NCBI RefSeq assembly: GCF_016793225.1
Contig: NZ_JAEUMN010000050.1
Location: 81,911-145,910, forward strand
Length of the DNA: 64,000 bases
Direction: 5' to 3'
Source of the DNA: Phenylobacterium sp.
Lineage (GTDB): Bacteria > Pseudomonadota > Alphaproteobacteria > Caulobacterales > Caulobacteraceae
This document shows positions 35,350 through 45,997 of the stretch, piece after piece. Below the pieces are notes generated by a model. The model searched no databases. It was not told where the DNA came from and worked only from the letters and a program-made list of their open reading frames with translations. The first letter of the stretch is position 1. Every line of letters starts with the position of its first letter. A program made the position numbers and the translations under genes.

Positions 35350-37431
35350 CTACTGCCCATGCGCCGGCGCCGACTTCGGCGGCTCCGGCGGCGCGGTCTT
35401 CGCGGCCCAAAGCAGGTAGGCCCGAAGGTCCTCGGTGGCCGCCACGTCGAAGAAGCGGCTGAAGCCCGCCATGCCGCGGTCCTTGAGCGCGCCGTCGTGC
35501 ACGATCGCCTTGAAGCCGTCCGGCTCCAGGATCGCCGGCGATCGCGCCAGATTCGGGAAGTAGGGGCCCGCGCCGTGGCAGTTGGCGCAGTAGTTGGCGA
35601 AGGTGGCCGCGCCGCGGTCGGCGTCGCCTTTCGAGGGCGTGGCGAGGGCCAGGTCCAGGGGCGGCGCGTCGACGGGCGCCGGATAGGGCGGCGGCTTCGC
35701 CGTGCCGCCGAGCTTGAACACCACCAGCCGTCCCTTCTGGCGCGGCACGTCGCGGCTGCCCGCGCCGCCCGCCCCGACCATCAGGGCCAGGTACTGCTCG
35801 CCGTCGATCGCGTAGGTCGAGGCCGGCGCGATGGCGCGGGCGCCGAGGTCGTAGCTCCAGGCGGGCCTGCCGGTCGCCGCGTCGTAGGCCGTCAGCCGGC
35901 CGAGCGCGCTGTGGAACACGAGCCCGCCCTCGGTGGCCAGGATCCCGCTGGTGGCCATCTGCGGGAAGACGACGCTCCAGCGCTTCTTCTGCGCCACCGG
36001 ATCCCAGGCGATGAGCTCGCCGCGTACGGGCTCCCGCTCGGCCGGCCGGTCGAGCCGCGGCCGGGTCGTGGGACCGCGCGCCGGCCGCAGCATCCCGGTG
36101 TTCCAGGCGCCGGGCGTGAACGCGAAGCTGTCGGGGTCGGCGTAGAAGCCGCGGTTGTACTGGGCCGGGATGTAGACCAGCCCCGCCTTCGGACTGAAGG
36201 CCATGGGATGCCAGTTGTGGCCGCCCAGCGCGCCGACCATCTGGTTCGACGCCGATCCGCCCAGGTAGCGCGCCCCCGGCGTCTCGACCGGCCGCCCGGT
36301 CTTGAGGTCGATCCGCTCCGCCCAGTCCACGGGCACGAACTTCTCGGCCGAGAGCAGCTGTCCGGTGCGGGCGTCGAGGACGTAGAAGAAGCCGTTCTTC
36401 GGGGCCTGCATGACCACCCGGCGGGTCTGGCCGCCGATCGGTAGGTCGGCCAGCATGATGTGCTGGGTGGCGGTGTAGTCCCAGCTCTCGCCGGGCGTCG
36501 TCTGGTAGTGCCAGACGTACTCGCCGGTGTCGGGCCGCAGGGCCACGATCGAGGCCAGGAACAGGTTGTCGCCCTGGCCGCCCGAGCGGAGCTTGTGGTT
36601 CCAGGGCGTCCCGTTGCCGACGCCCACGAAGACGAGGTCGAGGCCGGGATCGTAGGTGATCGCGTCCCAGACGGTGCCCCCGCCGCCGGTCTGCTTCCAC
36701 GCCCCGTCGCTCCAGGTGGCCGCGGCCTTCTCGGCGAACACCTTGTCCGAGGCCGCGCCGTCGGGCGCGCCCTTCGGGTTGGGCGTGGTGTAGAAGCGCC
36801 ACGCGAGCTTGCCGCTGGCGGCGTCGTACGCCGACACGTAGCCACGCACGCCGTATTCGGCGCCGCCGTTGCCGATCAGCACCCTGCCCTTGATCACCCG
36901 CGGGGCGCCCGTGATCGTGTAGGGCCGGGAGCGGTCGGTGGTCTGCACGCTCCAGGCGACCTCGCCCGTCCTGGCGTCCAGCGCGACGAGCCGGCCGTCG
37001 ATCGTGCCCACGTAGACCCGGCCCTTCCACAGCGCGACCCCGCGGTTGACCACGTCGCAGCAGGCGTTGAAGCCGGCCTCGCCCGGCACCTTGGGGTCGT
37101 AGGCCCAGAGCCGCTTCCCGGTCTTGGCGTCGAAGGCGTAGACCTTCGACCAGGCCGTGGTGGTGTAGAGGACGCCGTCGTGCACCAGCGGCGTCGCCTC
37201 CTGGCCGCGGTCGGTGTCGAACTCGGCCCACCAGGCCACGCCCAGCCGGCCGACCGTGTTGCCGTCGATCTGCTTCAGCGGACTGAAGCGCTGTTCGTCA
37301 TAGGTCCGACCGTAGGTCAGCCATTCGGCGGGGTCGGGGTTCTCGATCCGGCGGCCGTCGACACCCTGGCCGCAGCCCGACAGAGCCAGGGCCGCGCCGA
37401 TCGCGGCCGCCCAACGAACCCACTGCTTCAC
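35350..37431 (-). CDS. PQQ-dependent quinohaemoprotein alcohol dehydrogenase, lipoprotein
   Basis: Periplasmic dehydrogenase of 693 residues. The GTG start at 37431 gives a signal peptide with lipobox LSGC. An eight-bladed propeller contains the adjacent-cysteine disulfide in FNACCDVV that contacts PQQ, and several W-motif repeats (GKRLWAYD, GEVAWSV, GRPAWSYDLG). A C-terminal cytochrome c domain (about 590-693) has haem motif CANCH. It oxidises alcohols and passes electrons to the respiratory chain. No pqq biosynthesis genes are in the window, and membrane attachment by a lipid anchor is notable. Confidence 0.9.
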   Translation of the reverse strand: MKQWVRWAAAIGAALALSGCGQGVDGRRIENPDPAEWLTYGRTYDEQRFSPLKQIDGNTVGRLGVAWWAEFDTDRGQEATPLVHDGVLYTTTAWSKVYAFDAKTGKRLWAYDPKVPGEAGFNACCDVVNRGVALWKGRVYVGTIDGRLVALDARTGEVAWSVQTTDRSRPYTITGAPRVIKGRVLIGNGGAEYGVRGYVSAYDAASGKLAWRFYTTPNPKGAPDGAASDKVFAEKAAATWSDGAWKQTGGGGTVWDAITYDPGLDLVFVGVGNGTPWNHKLRSGGQGDNLFLASIVALRPDTGEYVWHYQTTPGESWDYTATQHIMLADLPIGGQTRRVVMQAPKNGFFYVLDARTGQLLSAEKFVPVDWAERIDLKTGRPVETPGARYLGGSASNQMVGALGGHNWHPMAFSPKAGLVYIPAQYNRGFYADPDSFAFTPGAWNTGMLRPARGPTTRPRLDRPAEREPVRGELIAWDPVAQKKRWSVVFPQMATSGILATEGGLVFHSALGRLTAYDAATGRPAWSYDLGARAIAPASTYAIDGEQYLALMVGAGGAGSRDVPRQKGRLVVFKLGGTAKPPPYPAPVDAPPLDLALATPSKGDADRGAATFANYCANCHGAGPYFPNLARSPAILEPDGFKAIVHDGALKDRGMAGFSRFFDVAATEDLRAYLLWAAKTAPPEPPKSAPAHGQ

Positions 37432-37483
37432 GACGCTTCCCCCGAAGACTTCGTGCGAATGTCGCAGGCCCGGCCGGAAAGCA

Positions 37484-37512
37484 GAAGGGCCGCCCGACGC
37501 GGACGGCCCTTC
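37484..37512 (-). terminator. Hairpin after fadB
   Basis: Inverted repeat GAAGGGCCG / CGGCCCTTC (9-bp stem, 11-base loop), 27 bases past the fadB stop on the minus strand, followed by TGCTTTCC. The T-run is weak, so it may be a modest terminator. Confidence 0.6.
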
Positions 37513-37538
37513 GCTGTCGCGGGTCGGCGACGCCGAGA

Positions 37539-39620
<2,082 letters not shown>

Positions 39621-39783
39621 CTGGCGTCCTCGAAAATGATGGTCCGACCGCTCGCTCAAAATACCGGCAGCCGTGGAATTCAAACGCGTGTTATAGGCCT
39701 CGCCGGGCAAGGCCAAGTCAATGCCCGCAAGGGGATCGCGCCATACTGGCCGAGGCGCCGCAACGACAGGAAAGGGGAGGTTC

Positions 39784-40560
39784 ATGACGTCCAATCTGTT
39801 CTCGCTGGACGGCAAGGTGGCGCTGGTCACCGGCGGCTCGCGCGGCATCGGCAAGATGATCGCCAAGGGCTTCCTCGAGGCCGGCTGCCGAAAGGTCTAC
39901 ATCACCGCGCGCAAGGCCGCCGCCTGCGACGCCACCGCCGCCGAGCTGGGCCCGAACTGCGTCTCCATCCCGGTGGACATCTCCACCGTCGAGGGCTGCC
40001 ACCTGCTGGTGAAGCGCTACCTCGAGCACGAGGACCGGCTGGACATCCTGCTCAACAACGCCGGCGCCGCCTGGGGCGCGCCGTTCGAAGAGTACCCCGA
40101 GAGCGGCTGGGACAAGGTGGTCGACCTGAACCTGAAATCCCCGTTCTTCCTCACCCAGGCGCTGCACGAGACGCTGAAGAAGAGCGGCACGCACGAGCGC
40201 CCGTCGAAGGTGATCAACATCACCTCGATCGACGGCATCCGGCTGAACCCGCAGGAGACCTACGCCTACCACGCCTCGAAGGCCGGCCTGATCTACCTCA
40301 CGCGCCGCATGGCCGCCCGGCTGATCGAGGACAACATCGTGATGAGCTCGATCGCGCCCGGCGCCTTCGCCTCCGACATGAACCGCGTGGCGCGCGACCA
40401 GGGCGACGAGGTGGCCCGGCGCATCCCGTCGCGCCGGATCGGGACCGACGAGGACATGCAGGGCGTGGCGATCTACCTGGCCAGCCGGGCCGGGGACTAC
40501 GTGGTGGGCGAGACCATCGCCGTCGACGGCGGCGTGGCGCTGGCCCAGCTGGGCGTCTGA
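39784..40560 (+). CDS. SDR family oxidoreductase, RhlG/FabG-like
   Basis: Short-chain dehydrogenase of 258 residues. GGSRGIGK is the cofactor loop, NNAGAAWG the active-site loop, and catalytic residues are in NITSIDG and YAYHASKAG. The stretch IDGIRLNPQETYAYHASKA resembles RhlG-type 3-ketoacyl reductases. It has a strong GGGGAGG ribosome site. Likely a 3-ketoacyl or similar reductase; divergent from fadB. Confidence 0.9.
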   Translation: MTSNLFSLDGKVALVTGGSRGIGKMIAKGFLEAGCRKVYITARKAAACDATAAELGPNCVSIPVDISTVEGCHLLVKRYLEHEDRLDILLNNAGAAWGAPFEEYPESGWDKVVDLNLKSPFFLTQALHETLKKSGTHERPSKVINITSIDGIRLNPQETYAYHASKAGLIYLTRRMAARLIEDNIVMSSIAPGAFASDMNRVARDQGDEVARRIPSRRIGTDEDMQGVAIYLASRAGDYVVGETIAVDGGVALAQLGV

Positions 40561-40756
40561 CCGCATCCCTGACGGCGGATTCACCGTAGTTGCAGGCGGA
40601 GGGGGACCTTCCCGCGCGTACCGCGGGTGGTGGGCGATTGTGACGCTTTTTCCGCTTCGAGCCTGCTCTCGCCCTCTCCACCAATTCCGCGCCGGCGCAT
40701 CGATCCGCCGCATTCTGCGCTATCTAGGGTGACGCTTCATCGCCGAGCCCTCCTCC

Positions 40757-43744
40757 TTGCCTGACGCCAAGCCCGCCAAGACCCGACCGCTGCGCCTCGT
40801 CCTGGCGGTGGCGGGCGTCGTGCTGGTGGTGGTGGCGGCGCTAGCGTGGCTGAACCGCAGGACCCTGGCGCGGGACGCCCTCACCGACTGGCTGCGGTCG
40901 AAGGGCGTGGCGGCCGACGCCGAGGTCGAGGCCATCGGCCCGACCACGTTCACCGCGCGCCTGGCGCTGGGCGATCCCCGCAGCCCCGACTTCGCCGCGG
41001 AGCGGGTCGAGGTGCGCTACCGGCCCCGCCTCACGGGCGTCGAGGTCGTTTCGGTCGCCATGCGCAAGCCGGTGCTGCGCGCGCGGCTCAAGGATGGACG
41101 GCTCAGCGTCGGCAGCCTGGACCGGCTGGTGCAGGAGGTCCTGCGCCGCCCGCCCCGCCCGAACGCCGCCCAGCCGAGGATTTCGATCGACGACGGCCTG
41201 GTGGTGCTGGCCACGGACTACGGCCAGCTGCGGCTCGCCGCCGACGCCCTGGTCGAGGACGGCCGGCTCCGCAGCCTCGCCGCCACGGCGGCTCCCGCGC
41301 GGCTGGCCGGCGGCGGCTTTGCGCTGGAGACCGGGGCCGGCGTGTTGCGGGCCTCCACGACGGCCAGCCGGACGGACGCCAGCCTCAGCCTGCCGATCGC
41401 GCGCGCGGCCTTCGCCGACCGGACGCTCACCGGCGGCCGCCTGACCGTGTCGATCCGTGGGCCCTATCCCGACCTCGTCAAGCGATCGGGCGAAGGCGCG
41501 GTGACCCTGCGGGCCAACCTCACGGCCGACCGTCTCGCCGGCGGGGGCCAGACGGTGCGGGCCCCCGTCCTGACCGCGGCCTTCGACGGCCGCAGCCGGG
41601 GCTGGATCGACACCCTGGCCCTGGAGGGCCGCGGCGTGGTCGAGCTCGCCGCCGCGGGGGCGGAGGCCGGGACGGCGCGCGCCGGGGCCGTACGGGCGCG
41701 GCTGGTCAGCGACGACCTGCGCTGGCTGCGGCGCGGCGGCGACCGGGTCACCGGTACAGGCCGCCTGGCCGCCCGCGCGGCCGACGTGCGCGCTGCGGAG
41801 CTGTCGCTTCCACGGCTCGCCCTCGACGGCGCGCTCTCGTTCGACGCGGCCTCGGCCGGCCTGCAGGCGTCGATGCGCGCGGGACTGGAGGGCCGCGGAC
41901 GCTGGGACGGGCTGGGTCCGATCGCCGCCGGCGACACCGCCCAGGTGGCGGCGCTCAAGCGCGCCGCACGCGGCTTCACGCTCTCGACCTCGGGCCTGCG
42001 CGCCGAACTGGACGCCCGGTCTGGCGGGGGCGCGTCGGCCCCCCCGCTGCGTCTCGCGCTCGCCACCCCGCTGCGGATCCGGCCCGACGGCGGCGGCGAG
42101 GTCCAGGTCACGGCCCCGGACGGAGGCGTGATCCGCATCGCCAGCCGCGGCGGCGGACTGCCCCAGGCCGAGGCGACCGTCTCGAACCTCCGCAACGGCG
42201 GCGCCGACGTGGCGCTCCAGGCGCGCGAGATCGCCTTCGCCTCGCTGGTCGGCGGAACGCTGCAGGCGGCCGGCCGCGTCCAGACCGGCGCGGCGATCAC
42301 CTTCACGGCCGCCCGGTGCGTGGCGTTCGGCGGCCGGCGGCTGGAACTCGGCGCCAACGACGTCGAATCCGTGTCGGGCCGCCTCTGCCCGGCGGGCGGG
42401 CCGATGCTGACGATGCGGGACGGTCGCTGGTCGCTGGCGGGCCGCGCGGAAGCGGTGAGCGCCGCCGTCCCCTTCCTGCAGGCCCGCGTGAGCCGCGGCG
42501 TCGCGCGGGTGCGCGTCGACGGGCGGGGCGGGGCGATGGGCGTGCGGGCGCAGGTCGTCTCGGCGGCCCTCGCCGACACCGCGCCCGAGACGCGGTTCAA
42601 CCCCGTCACCTTCAGCGGCCCGGTGTCGCTGGCCGACTTCATCTGGACGGCCGACCTCGACGTCCGGCGCCCGGACGGCGGCGCGATCGCGATCGCGCGC
42701 GTCACCCACGACAGCCGCCTCGCCCTGGGCGTGGCGGTGGTCGAGACGCCGCTCCTGCAGTTCGCCGAGGGCGGGCTCCAGCCGGTCGACCTGTCCCCGC
42801 TCGCGGCCGCCGTCGGATCTCCCGCCACCGGTTCGGCCCGGTTCCAGGGTCGCTTCGACTGGGCGCCCGAGGGCGCGACGAGCACGGGGGCCCTGTCCGT
42901 GCCCCGCCTCGACTTCACCAGTCCGGCCGGGCCGGTGAAGGGCCTGATGGGCGAGCTGGCGTTCGAGAGCCTTGCCCCGCTCCGCGCCGCGCCGGGGCAG
43001 GAGCTCAGCATCGAGGCGATCGAGGCCATCGTGCCCGTCACCGCCCTGCGCGCGAAGTTCGCGCTGCGGGACGACCTCATCACCATCGCCGGCGGCGAGG
43101 CGCTGGTGGGCGGCGGCCGCGTGCGCGTCGAGACCCTGGAGATCCCGCTCACGCCCGGCGCGCCGACCCGCGGCGTGCTGTTCTTCGACGGCGTGCAGCT
43201 GCACGACCTCGTCGAGGCCTCGCCCTTCGGCGACAAGGTCGAGCTGGACGCCAAGGTCAGCGGCCGCGTGCCGTTCGAGCGCTCGGGCAACCGCGTGCGC
43301 ATCACCGGCGGCGAGCTGCGCGCGGTCCAGCCGGGCCGCATCTCCATCGACCGGACCGCGCTCACCGGCGTGCAGGCCGACACCGCGGTGGCCGCGCCGG
43401 CCGCCGCGCCGGTGGTCGACCCCAACGCCACCTTCACCGACTTCGCCTACCAGGCCATGGAGAACCTGGCGTTCGAGACCCTCGAAGCCACGATCGCCAG
43501 CCGCGAGGACGGCCGCCTGGGCGTCCTCTTCCACATCGTGGGCCGCCACGATCCGCCCACGAAGCAGGCCATCCGGCTCACCCTGATGGACCTGATCCAG
43601 AGGCGGTTCCTGGGCCGCAAGCTGCCGCTGCCCTCCGGCACCAAGGTGAACCTGACGCTGGACACGACGCTCAACCTCGACGACCTGCTGGACGACTGGG
43701 CGGAGTATCAGAAGGCGCGCCAGCCGCAGGGCGGCGACCGATGA
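40757..43744 (+). CDS. ydbH: YdbH family AsmA-like envelope protein
   Basis: Large protein of 995 residues with one N-terminal membrane anchor (about 13-30) and a long beta-rich periplasmic region. It is identified by its C-terminal signature (FFDGVQLHDLVEASPFGDKV, then RDPPTK-like segments and LDTTLNLDDLLDDW) and by its two downstream partners. The AsmA/TamB-like fold forms a lipid-conducting groove; E. coli YdbH works with YnbE in phospholipid transport to the outer membrane. The start is the TTG at 40757, without a clear Shine-Dalgarno site, so the exact N terminus is uncertain. Confidence 0.87.
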   Translation: MPDAKPAKTRPLRLVLAVAGVVLVVVAALAWLNRRTLARDALTDWLRSKGVAADAEVEAIGPTTFTARLALGDPRSPDFAAERVEVRYRPRLTGVEVVSVAMRKPVLRARLKDGRLSVGSLDRLVQEVLRRPPRPNAAQPRISIDDGLVVLATDYGQLRLAADALVEDGRLRSLAATAAPARLAGGGFALETGAGVLRASTTASRTDASLSLPIARAAFADRTLTGGRLTVSIRGPYPDLVKRSGEGAVTLRANLTADRLAGGGQTVRAPVLTAAFDGRSRGWIDTLALEGRGVVELAAAGAEAGTARAGAVRARLVSDDLRWLRRGGDRVTGTGRLAARAADVRAAELSLPRLALDGALSFDAASAGLQASMRAGLEGRGRWDGLGPIAAGDTAQVAALKRAARGFTLSTSGLRAELDARSGGGASAPPLRLALATPLRIRPDGGGEVQVTAPDGGVIRIASRGGGLPQAEATVSNLRNGGADVALQAREIAFASLVGGTLQAAGRVQTGAAITFTAARCVAFGGRRLELGANDVESVSGRLCPAGGPMLTMRDGRWSLAGRAEAVSAAVPFLQARVSRGVARVRVDGRGGAMGVRAQVVSAALADTAPETRFNPVTFSGPVSLADFIWTADLDVRRPDGGAIAIARVTHDSRLALGVAVVETPLLQFAEGGLQPVDLSPLAAAVGSPATGSARFQGRFDWAPEGATSTGALSVPRLDFTSPAGPVKGLMGELAFESLAPLRAAPGQELSIEAIEAIVPVTALRAKFALRDDLITIAGGEALVGGGRVRVETLEIPLTPGAPTRGVLFFDGVQLHDLVEASPFGDKVELDAKVSGRVPFERSGNRVRITGGELRAVQPGRISIDRTALTGVQADTAVAAPAAAPVVDPNATFTDFAYQAMENLAFETLEATIASREDGRLGVLFHIVGRHDPPTKQAIRLTLMDLIQRRFLGRKLPLPSGTKVNLTLDTTLNLDDLLDDWAEYQKARQPQGGDR

Positions 43745-43803
43745 CGGTTCAGCTTGGGTTCACCCACGACGCGTCAACAAGGAGACATGATGAGGACCGT
43801 TCC

Positions 43804-43974
43804 ATGAGGCTCGTTCTGGCCGCGCTCGCCATCGCGAGCCTCGCCGCGTGCGCCCCGACCGTGAGGGTCGAGGTCGCGCCGATCACCATCTACGCCAAGC
43901 TGGACGCGAACGTCCGGCTGCAGCTGGACGAGGACGTCAAGGCCCTCATCCAGAAGAACCCCAACCTCTTCTGA
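43804..43974 (+). CDS. ynbE: YnbE-like lipoprotein
   Basis: Lipoprotein of 56 residues, with signal peptide and lipobox LAAC (acylated C16). The mature part RVEVAPITIYAKLDANVRLQ and VKALIQKNPNLF is the YnbE signature. In E. coli YnbE stacks beta strands onto YdbH to complete a bridge to the outer membrane. The ATG lies 60 bases past the ydbH stop; the nearest strong ribosome site (AAGGAG, 43779-43784) serves a tiny upstream frame that ends on the ynbE ATG. A start at 43741 would abolish the signal peptide. Confidence 0.88.
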   Translation: MRLVLAALAIASLAACAPTVRVEVAPITIYAKLDANVRLQLDEDVKALIQKNPNLF

Positions 43975-43991
43975 GGGAGAGGATCAGAGAC

Positions 43992-44345
43992 ATGAGACAC
44001 GACCTTTCCATCGCCGCCGCCATCCTGGCCGCCCTGGCCGTGGCGCCCGCCGCCGCCGTCGCGATCGACGCCAAGACGGCCGTCGACTCGGCCAAGGCCG
44101 CCGGCGTCGTCGGCGAGCAGGCCGACGGCTTCCTGGGCTTCGTGAAGCCCTCCAGCGATCCGGCGCTGCGCGCCGCGGTCGAGGAGATCAACCAGGGCCG
44201 CGCCGCTCTGTACCGCGAGGCGGCCGCGAAGAACGGCGTCCCGGTCGAGGCGGCAGGCGCGGCGGCCTACAAGGCCGTGGTGCAGGCCCGCCTGAAGCCC
44301 GGCGAGTACTACAAGCCCGAGGGCGGCGGCTGGGTGCGCAAGTAG
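43992..44345 (+). CDS. ydbL: YdbL family (DUF1318) periplasmic protein
   Basis: Exported protein of 117 residues with a signal peptide (1-24, ending AAAVA). The mature DUF1318 domain (KTAVDSAKAAGVVGEQADGF, KNGVPVEAAGAAAYKAVV, GEYYKPEGGGWVRK) matches YdbL. It completes the ydbH-ynbE-ydbL operon and may chaperone YdbH or YnbE. GGAGAGG is found shortly upstream. Confidence 0.9.
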   Translation: MRHDLSIAAAILAALAVAPAAAVAIDAKTAVDSAKAAGVVGEQADGFLGFVKPSSDPALRAAVEEINQGRAALYREAAAKNGVPVEAAGAAAYKAVVQARLKPGEYYKPEGGGWVRK

Positions 44346-44349
44346 CCTG

Positions 44350-44988
44350 TCACGACGCCGCGACGAGGAGCGCCACCTCGTTGCGGCGCATCGGCGGCGG
44401 GGTCCACGGCGGATCGTAGAACCAGTAGACCGCGGGGCCCTTCGCCTCCCAGCCCCGGGCTGCGATGGCGGCTCTCAGCTCGGCTTCCCGCTGCGCGAGA
44501 CGCGCGCGGCCGGCCAGGCCGCTGAACCGGATCACCGCATAGCGTTCGGCCGGGATGCGGCGCAGGACCACGTCGGCGCTGTTCGGCCGCGGCAGGGTGT
44601 CCATGTCGTAGGCCGCCGGCATGAAGAACTGCACGCGCCAGCCGCCCTCCGCGGGCTCCTGGGCAACCGGCGCCGTCATGGCGATCTTCTCCGAGGCGCC
44701 GGACGCGGGCGCCTGGGCGACGGGGGCCGTCATGGCCACGGAGGCGCGGCTCTGATTGGCGCCGAAGATGTAGTCGGCGATCCGGCGGAAGCCGCGGTTG
44801 CGGGCGGTGGATTCGTCACCCTGCACCACGGTCTCGGCGGCGATCAGCGAGGGGTAGGCGCGCAGCTCGACCCGTCCGTCCCGCTCGAGCACCTCGTAGC
44901 GAGGCTGTTCGACCGAGGCGCGCGAGGCGCCCGGCGCGTAGACGAGCAGGGCCGCGGCGGCGGCGACCCCCAGTGCGATCTGCAGCAT
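44350..44988 (-). CDS. SOUL family haem-binding-like protein
   Basis: Exported or membrane-anchored protein of 212 residues. After a hydrophobic N terminus (1-25) the SOUL fold begins with EQPRYEVLERDGRVELRAYP. Further family landmarks are RNRGFRRIADYIFGANQ, repeated IAMTAPVAQ, WRVQFFMPAAYDMDTLP and YWFYDPPWTPPPMRRNEVAL. Eukaryotic homologues bind haem; bacterial ones are uncharacterised. It lies downstream of the MerR/B12 photoreceptor gene on the same strand (14 bases), so light control is possible. Confidence 0.9.
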   Translation of the reverse strand: MLQIALGVAAAAALLVYAPGASRASVEQPRYEVLERDGRVELRAYPSLIAAETVVQGDESTARNRGFRRIADYIFGANQSRASVAMTAPVAQAPASGASEKIAMTAPVAQEPAEGGWRVQFFMPAAYDMDTLPRPNSADVVLRRIPAERYAVIRFSGLAGRARLAQREAELRAAIAARGWEAKGPAVYWFYDPPWTPPPMRRNEVALLVAAS

Positions 44989-45002
44989 GCGTCGTCTCCG
45001 GT

Positions 45003-45932
45003 TCAGCGTGGCCCGGCCGCCACCGACCGCCAGTGGTCGAGGGCTTCGGGGATGTCGGGAAGGTTGGGCAGCGTCCGCACGCCGGGCGCGGGCCCGACGT
45101 GGGCCGCGCTGGCGCCTCCGGCCCAAAGCTCGGTCTCCGGGGGCAGCGCGGCGCGCAGGTCGGCGGCGGCGCGCCGCGCGGCCTCGGCGGGAACCATGGC
45201 CGAGAACGAGACCGCGACGACGTCGGCCCCGTGGGCGCGGGCGGCCGCGACCACCTCGGCGGGCGGCGTCTCCGCGCCCAGCGAGAGGCACCGGGCCCCG
45301 CCCAGGGCCAGCAGGCACTCGGCCATCAGCAGCCCCAGCGCATGGGGCTCGCCGGGGAGCGTGGTGAGCAGGACGCGCGGCCGGGCGGCCGCCGGCCGCG
45401 GCAGGCCGTCCAGCGCCCCGCGGAGGATCCGCACCAGCTGCTCGGTGAACAGGTGCTCCTCGTAGACCTGCAGCCGCCCGCCGATCCAGGCCTCGCCCAC
45501 GGCGCGGGTCAGGGTCGCCACATTGTCCTGGACAAATCTCGCGAGGCCCTGGGCGTAGATCGCCGACTGCATCAGCTCGCGCAGCCCGTCCACGTCATGC
45601 CGCCGCAGACGGTCCAGCGCATCCTCCACCCAGGCTCCGGCCTCGCCGTCGTTGGCGGGCGAGGGCGTCAGCAGCCGGGCGACCAGGTCTTCCCGGCTCA
45701 GCGGCGCGAGGCGGGCGGGCCGATCCCCGTGGTCGATCAGGGTCTTCATCAGCCTGAGCTTTTCCACGTCTTCGGCGGTGTAGAGGCGGTCGCCCGCAGC
45801 GTCGCGCACCGGCGAAGGGAAGCCGTAGCGCCGCTCCCACACGCGCAGGGTCTCCTTCGCGACGCCGCTGCGGCGCTCGGCTTCCCCGATAGGGATCAGG
45901 CCCGCGGGCTCGGATTTTGGCGACACATTCAT
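45003..45932 (-). CDS. MerR-family B12-binding regulator, CarH/LitR type
   Basis: Regulator of 309 residues. N-terminal Mer[31 protein letters not shown]-type sequence, residues 15-40. The middle helical domain has the light-cap motif W149-x9-E159-H160, diagnostic of CarH/LitR adenosylcobalamin photoreceptors. The Rossmann B12 domain has E195-x-H197-x2-G200 (GEPHALG), giving the lower axial His. In the dark such proteins bind DNA as tetramers; green or blue light breaks the Co-C bond and releases DNA. A perfect palindrome abuts its start codon and overlaps its ribosome site, implying autorepression. Confidence 0.9.
   Translation of the reverse strand: MNVSPKSEPAGLIPIGEAERRSGVAKETLRVWERRYGFPSPVRDAAGDRLYTAEDVEKLRLMKTLIDHGDRPARLAPLSREDLVARLLTPSPANDGEAGAWVEDALDRLRRHDVDGLRELMQSAIYAQGLARFVQDNVATLTRAVGEAWIGGRLQVYEEHLFTEQLVRILRGALDGLPRPAAARPRVLLTTLPGEPHALGLLMAECLLALGGARCLSLGAETPPAEVVAAARAHGADVVAVSFSAMVPAEAARRAAADLRAALPPETELWAGGASAAHVGPAPGVRTLPNLPDIPEALDHWRSVAAGPR
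45523..45535. promoter_or_regulatory. Intragenic copy of the 13-bp palindrome
   Basis: TTGTCCTGGACAA, identical to the site at 45934, inside the CarH/LitR-type gene where it encodes part of RFVQDNV. Flanking bases (CAT before, AT after) are also shared with the intergenic copies. It may be a secondary operator. Confidence 0.6.
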
Positions 45933-45933
45933 C

Positions 45934-45946
45934 TTGTCCTGGACAA
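45934..45946. promoter_or_regulatory. Operator palindrome 1, regulator side
   Basis: TTGTCCTGGACAA, a perfect 13-bp palindrome around a central T. It is one base upstream of the CarH/LitR-type start codon and covers its AGGA ribosome site. Likely bound by that regulator. Confidence 0.78.
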
Positions 45947-45965
45947 ATGCCTCAGTTCGGCGCCA

Positions 45966-45978
45966 TTGTCCAGGACAA
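45966..45978. promoter_or_regulatory. Operator palindrome 2, folE2 side
   Basis: TTGTCCAGGACAA, 20 bases before the folE2 start. Its centre is 32 bp from that of palindrome 1, about three helical turns, so two regulator units would sit on the same face of the DNA. Confidence 0.78.
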
Positions 45979-45997
45979 CCCGGCCGCAGGACCCGCC

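Noticed and set aside
40841-43549. Minus-strand open frame of 902 codons opposite ydbH
   Set aside because: Shadow of a high-GC gene: Arg/Gly/Ala/His-rich with no domain, while the plus strand has a membrane anchor, the YdbH signature and partner genes.
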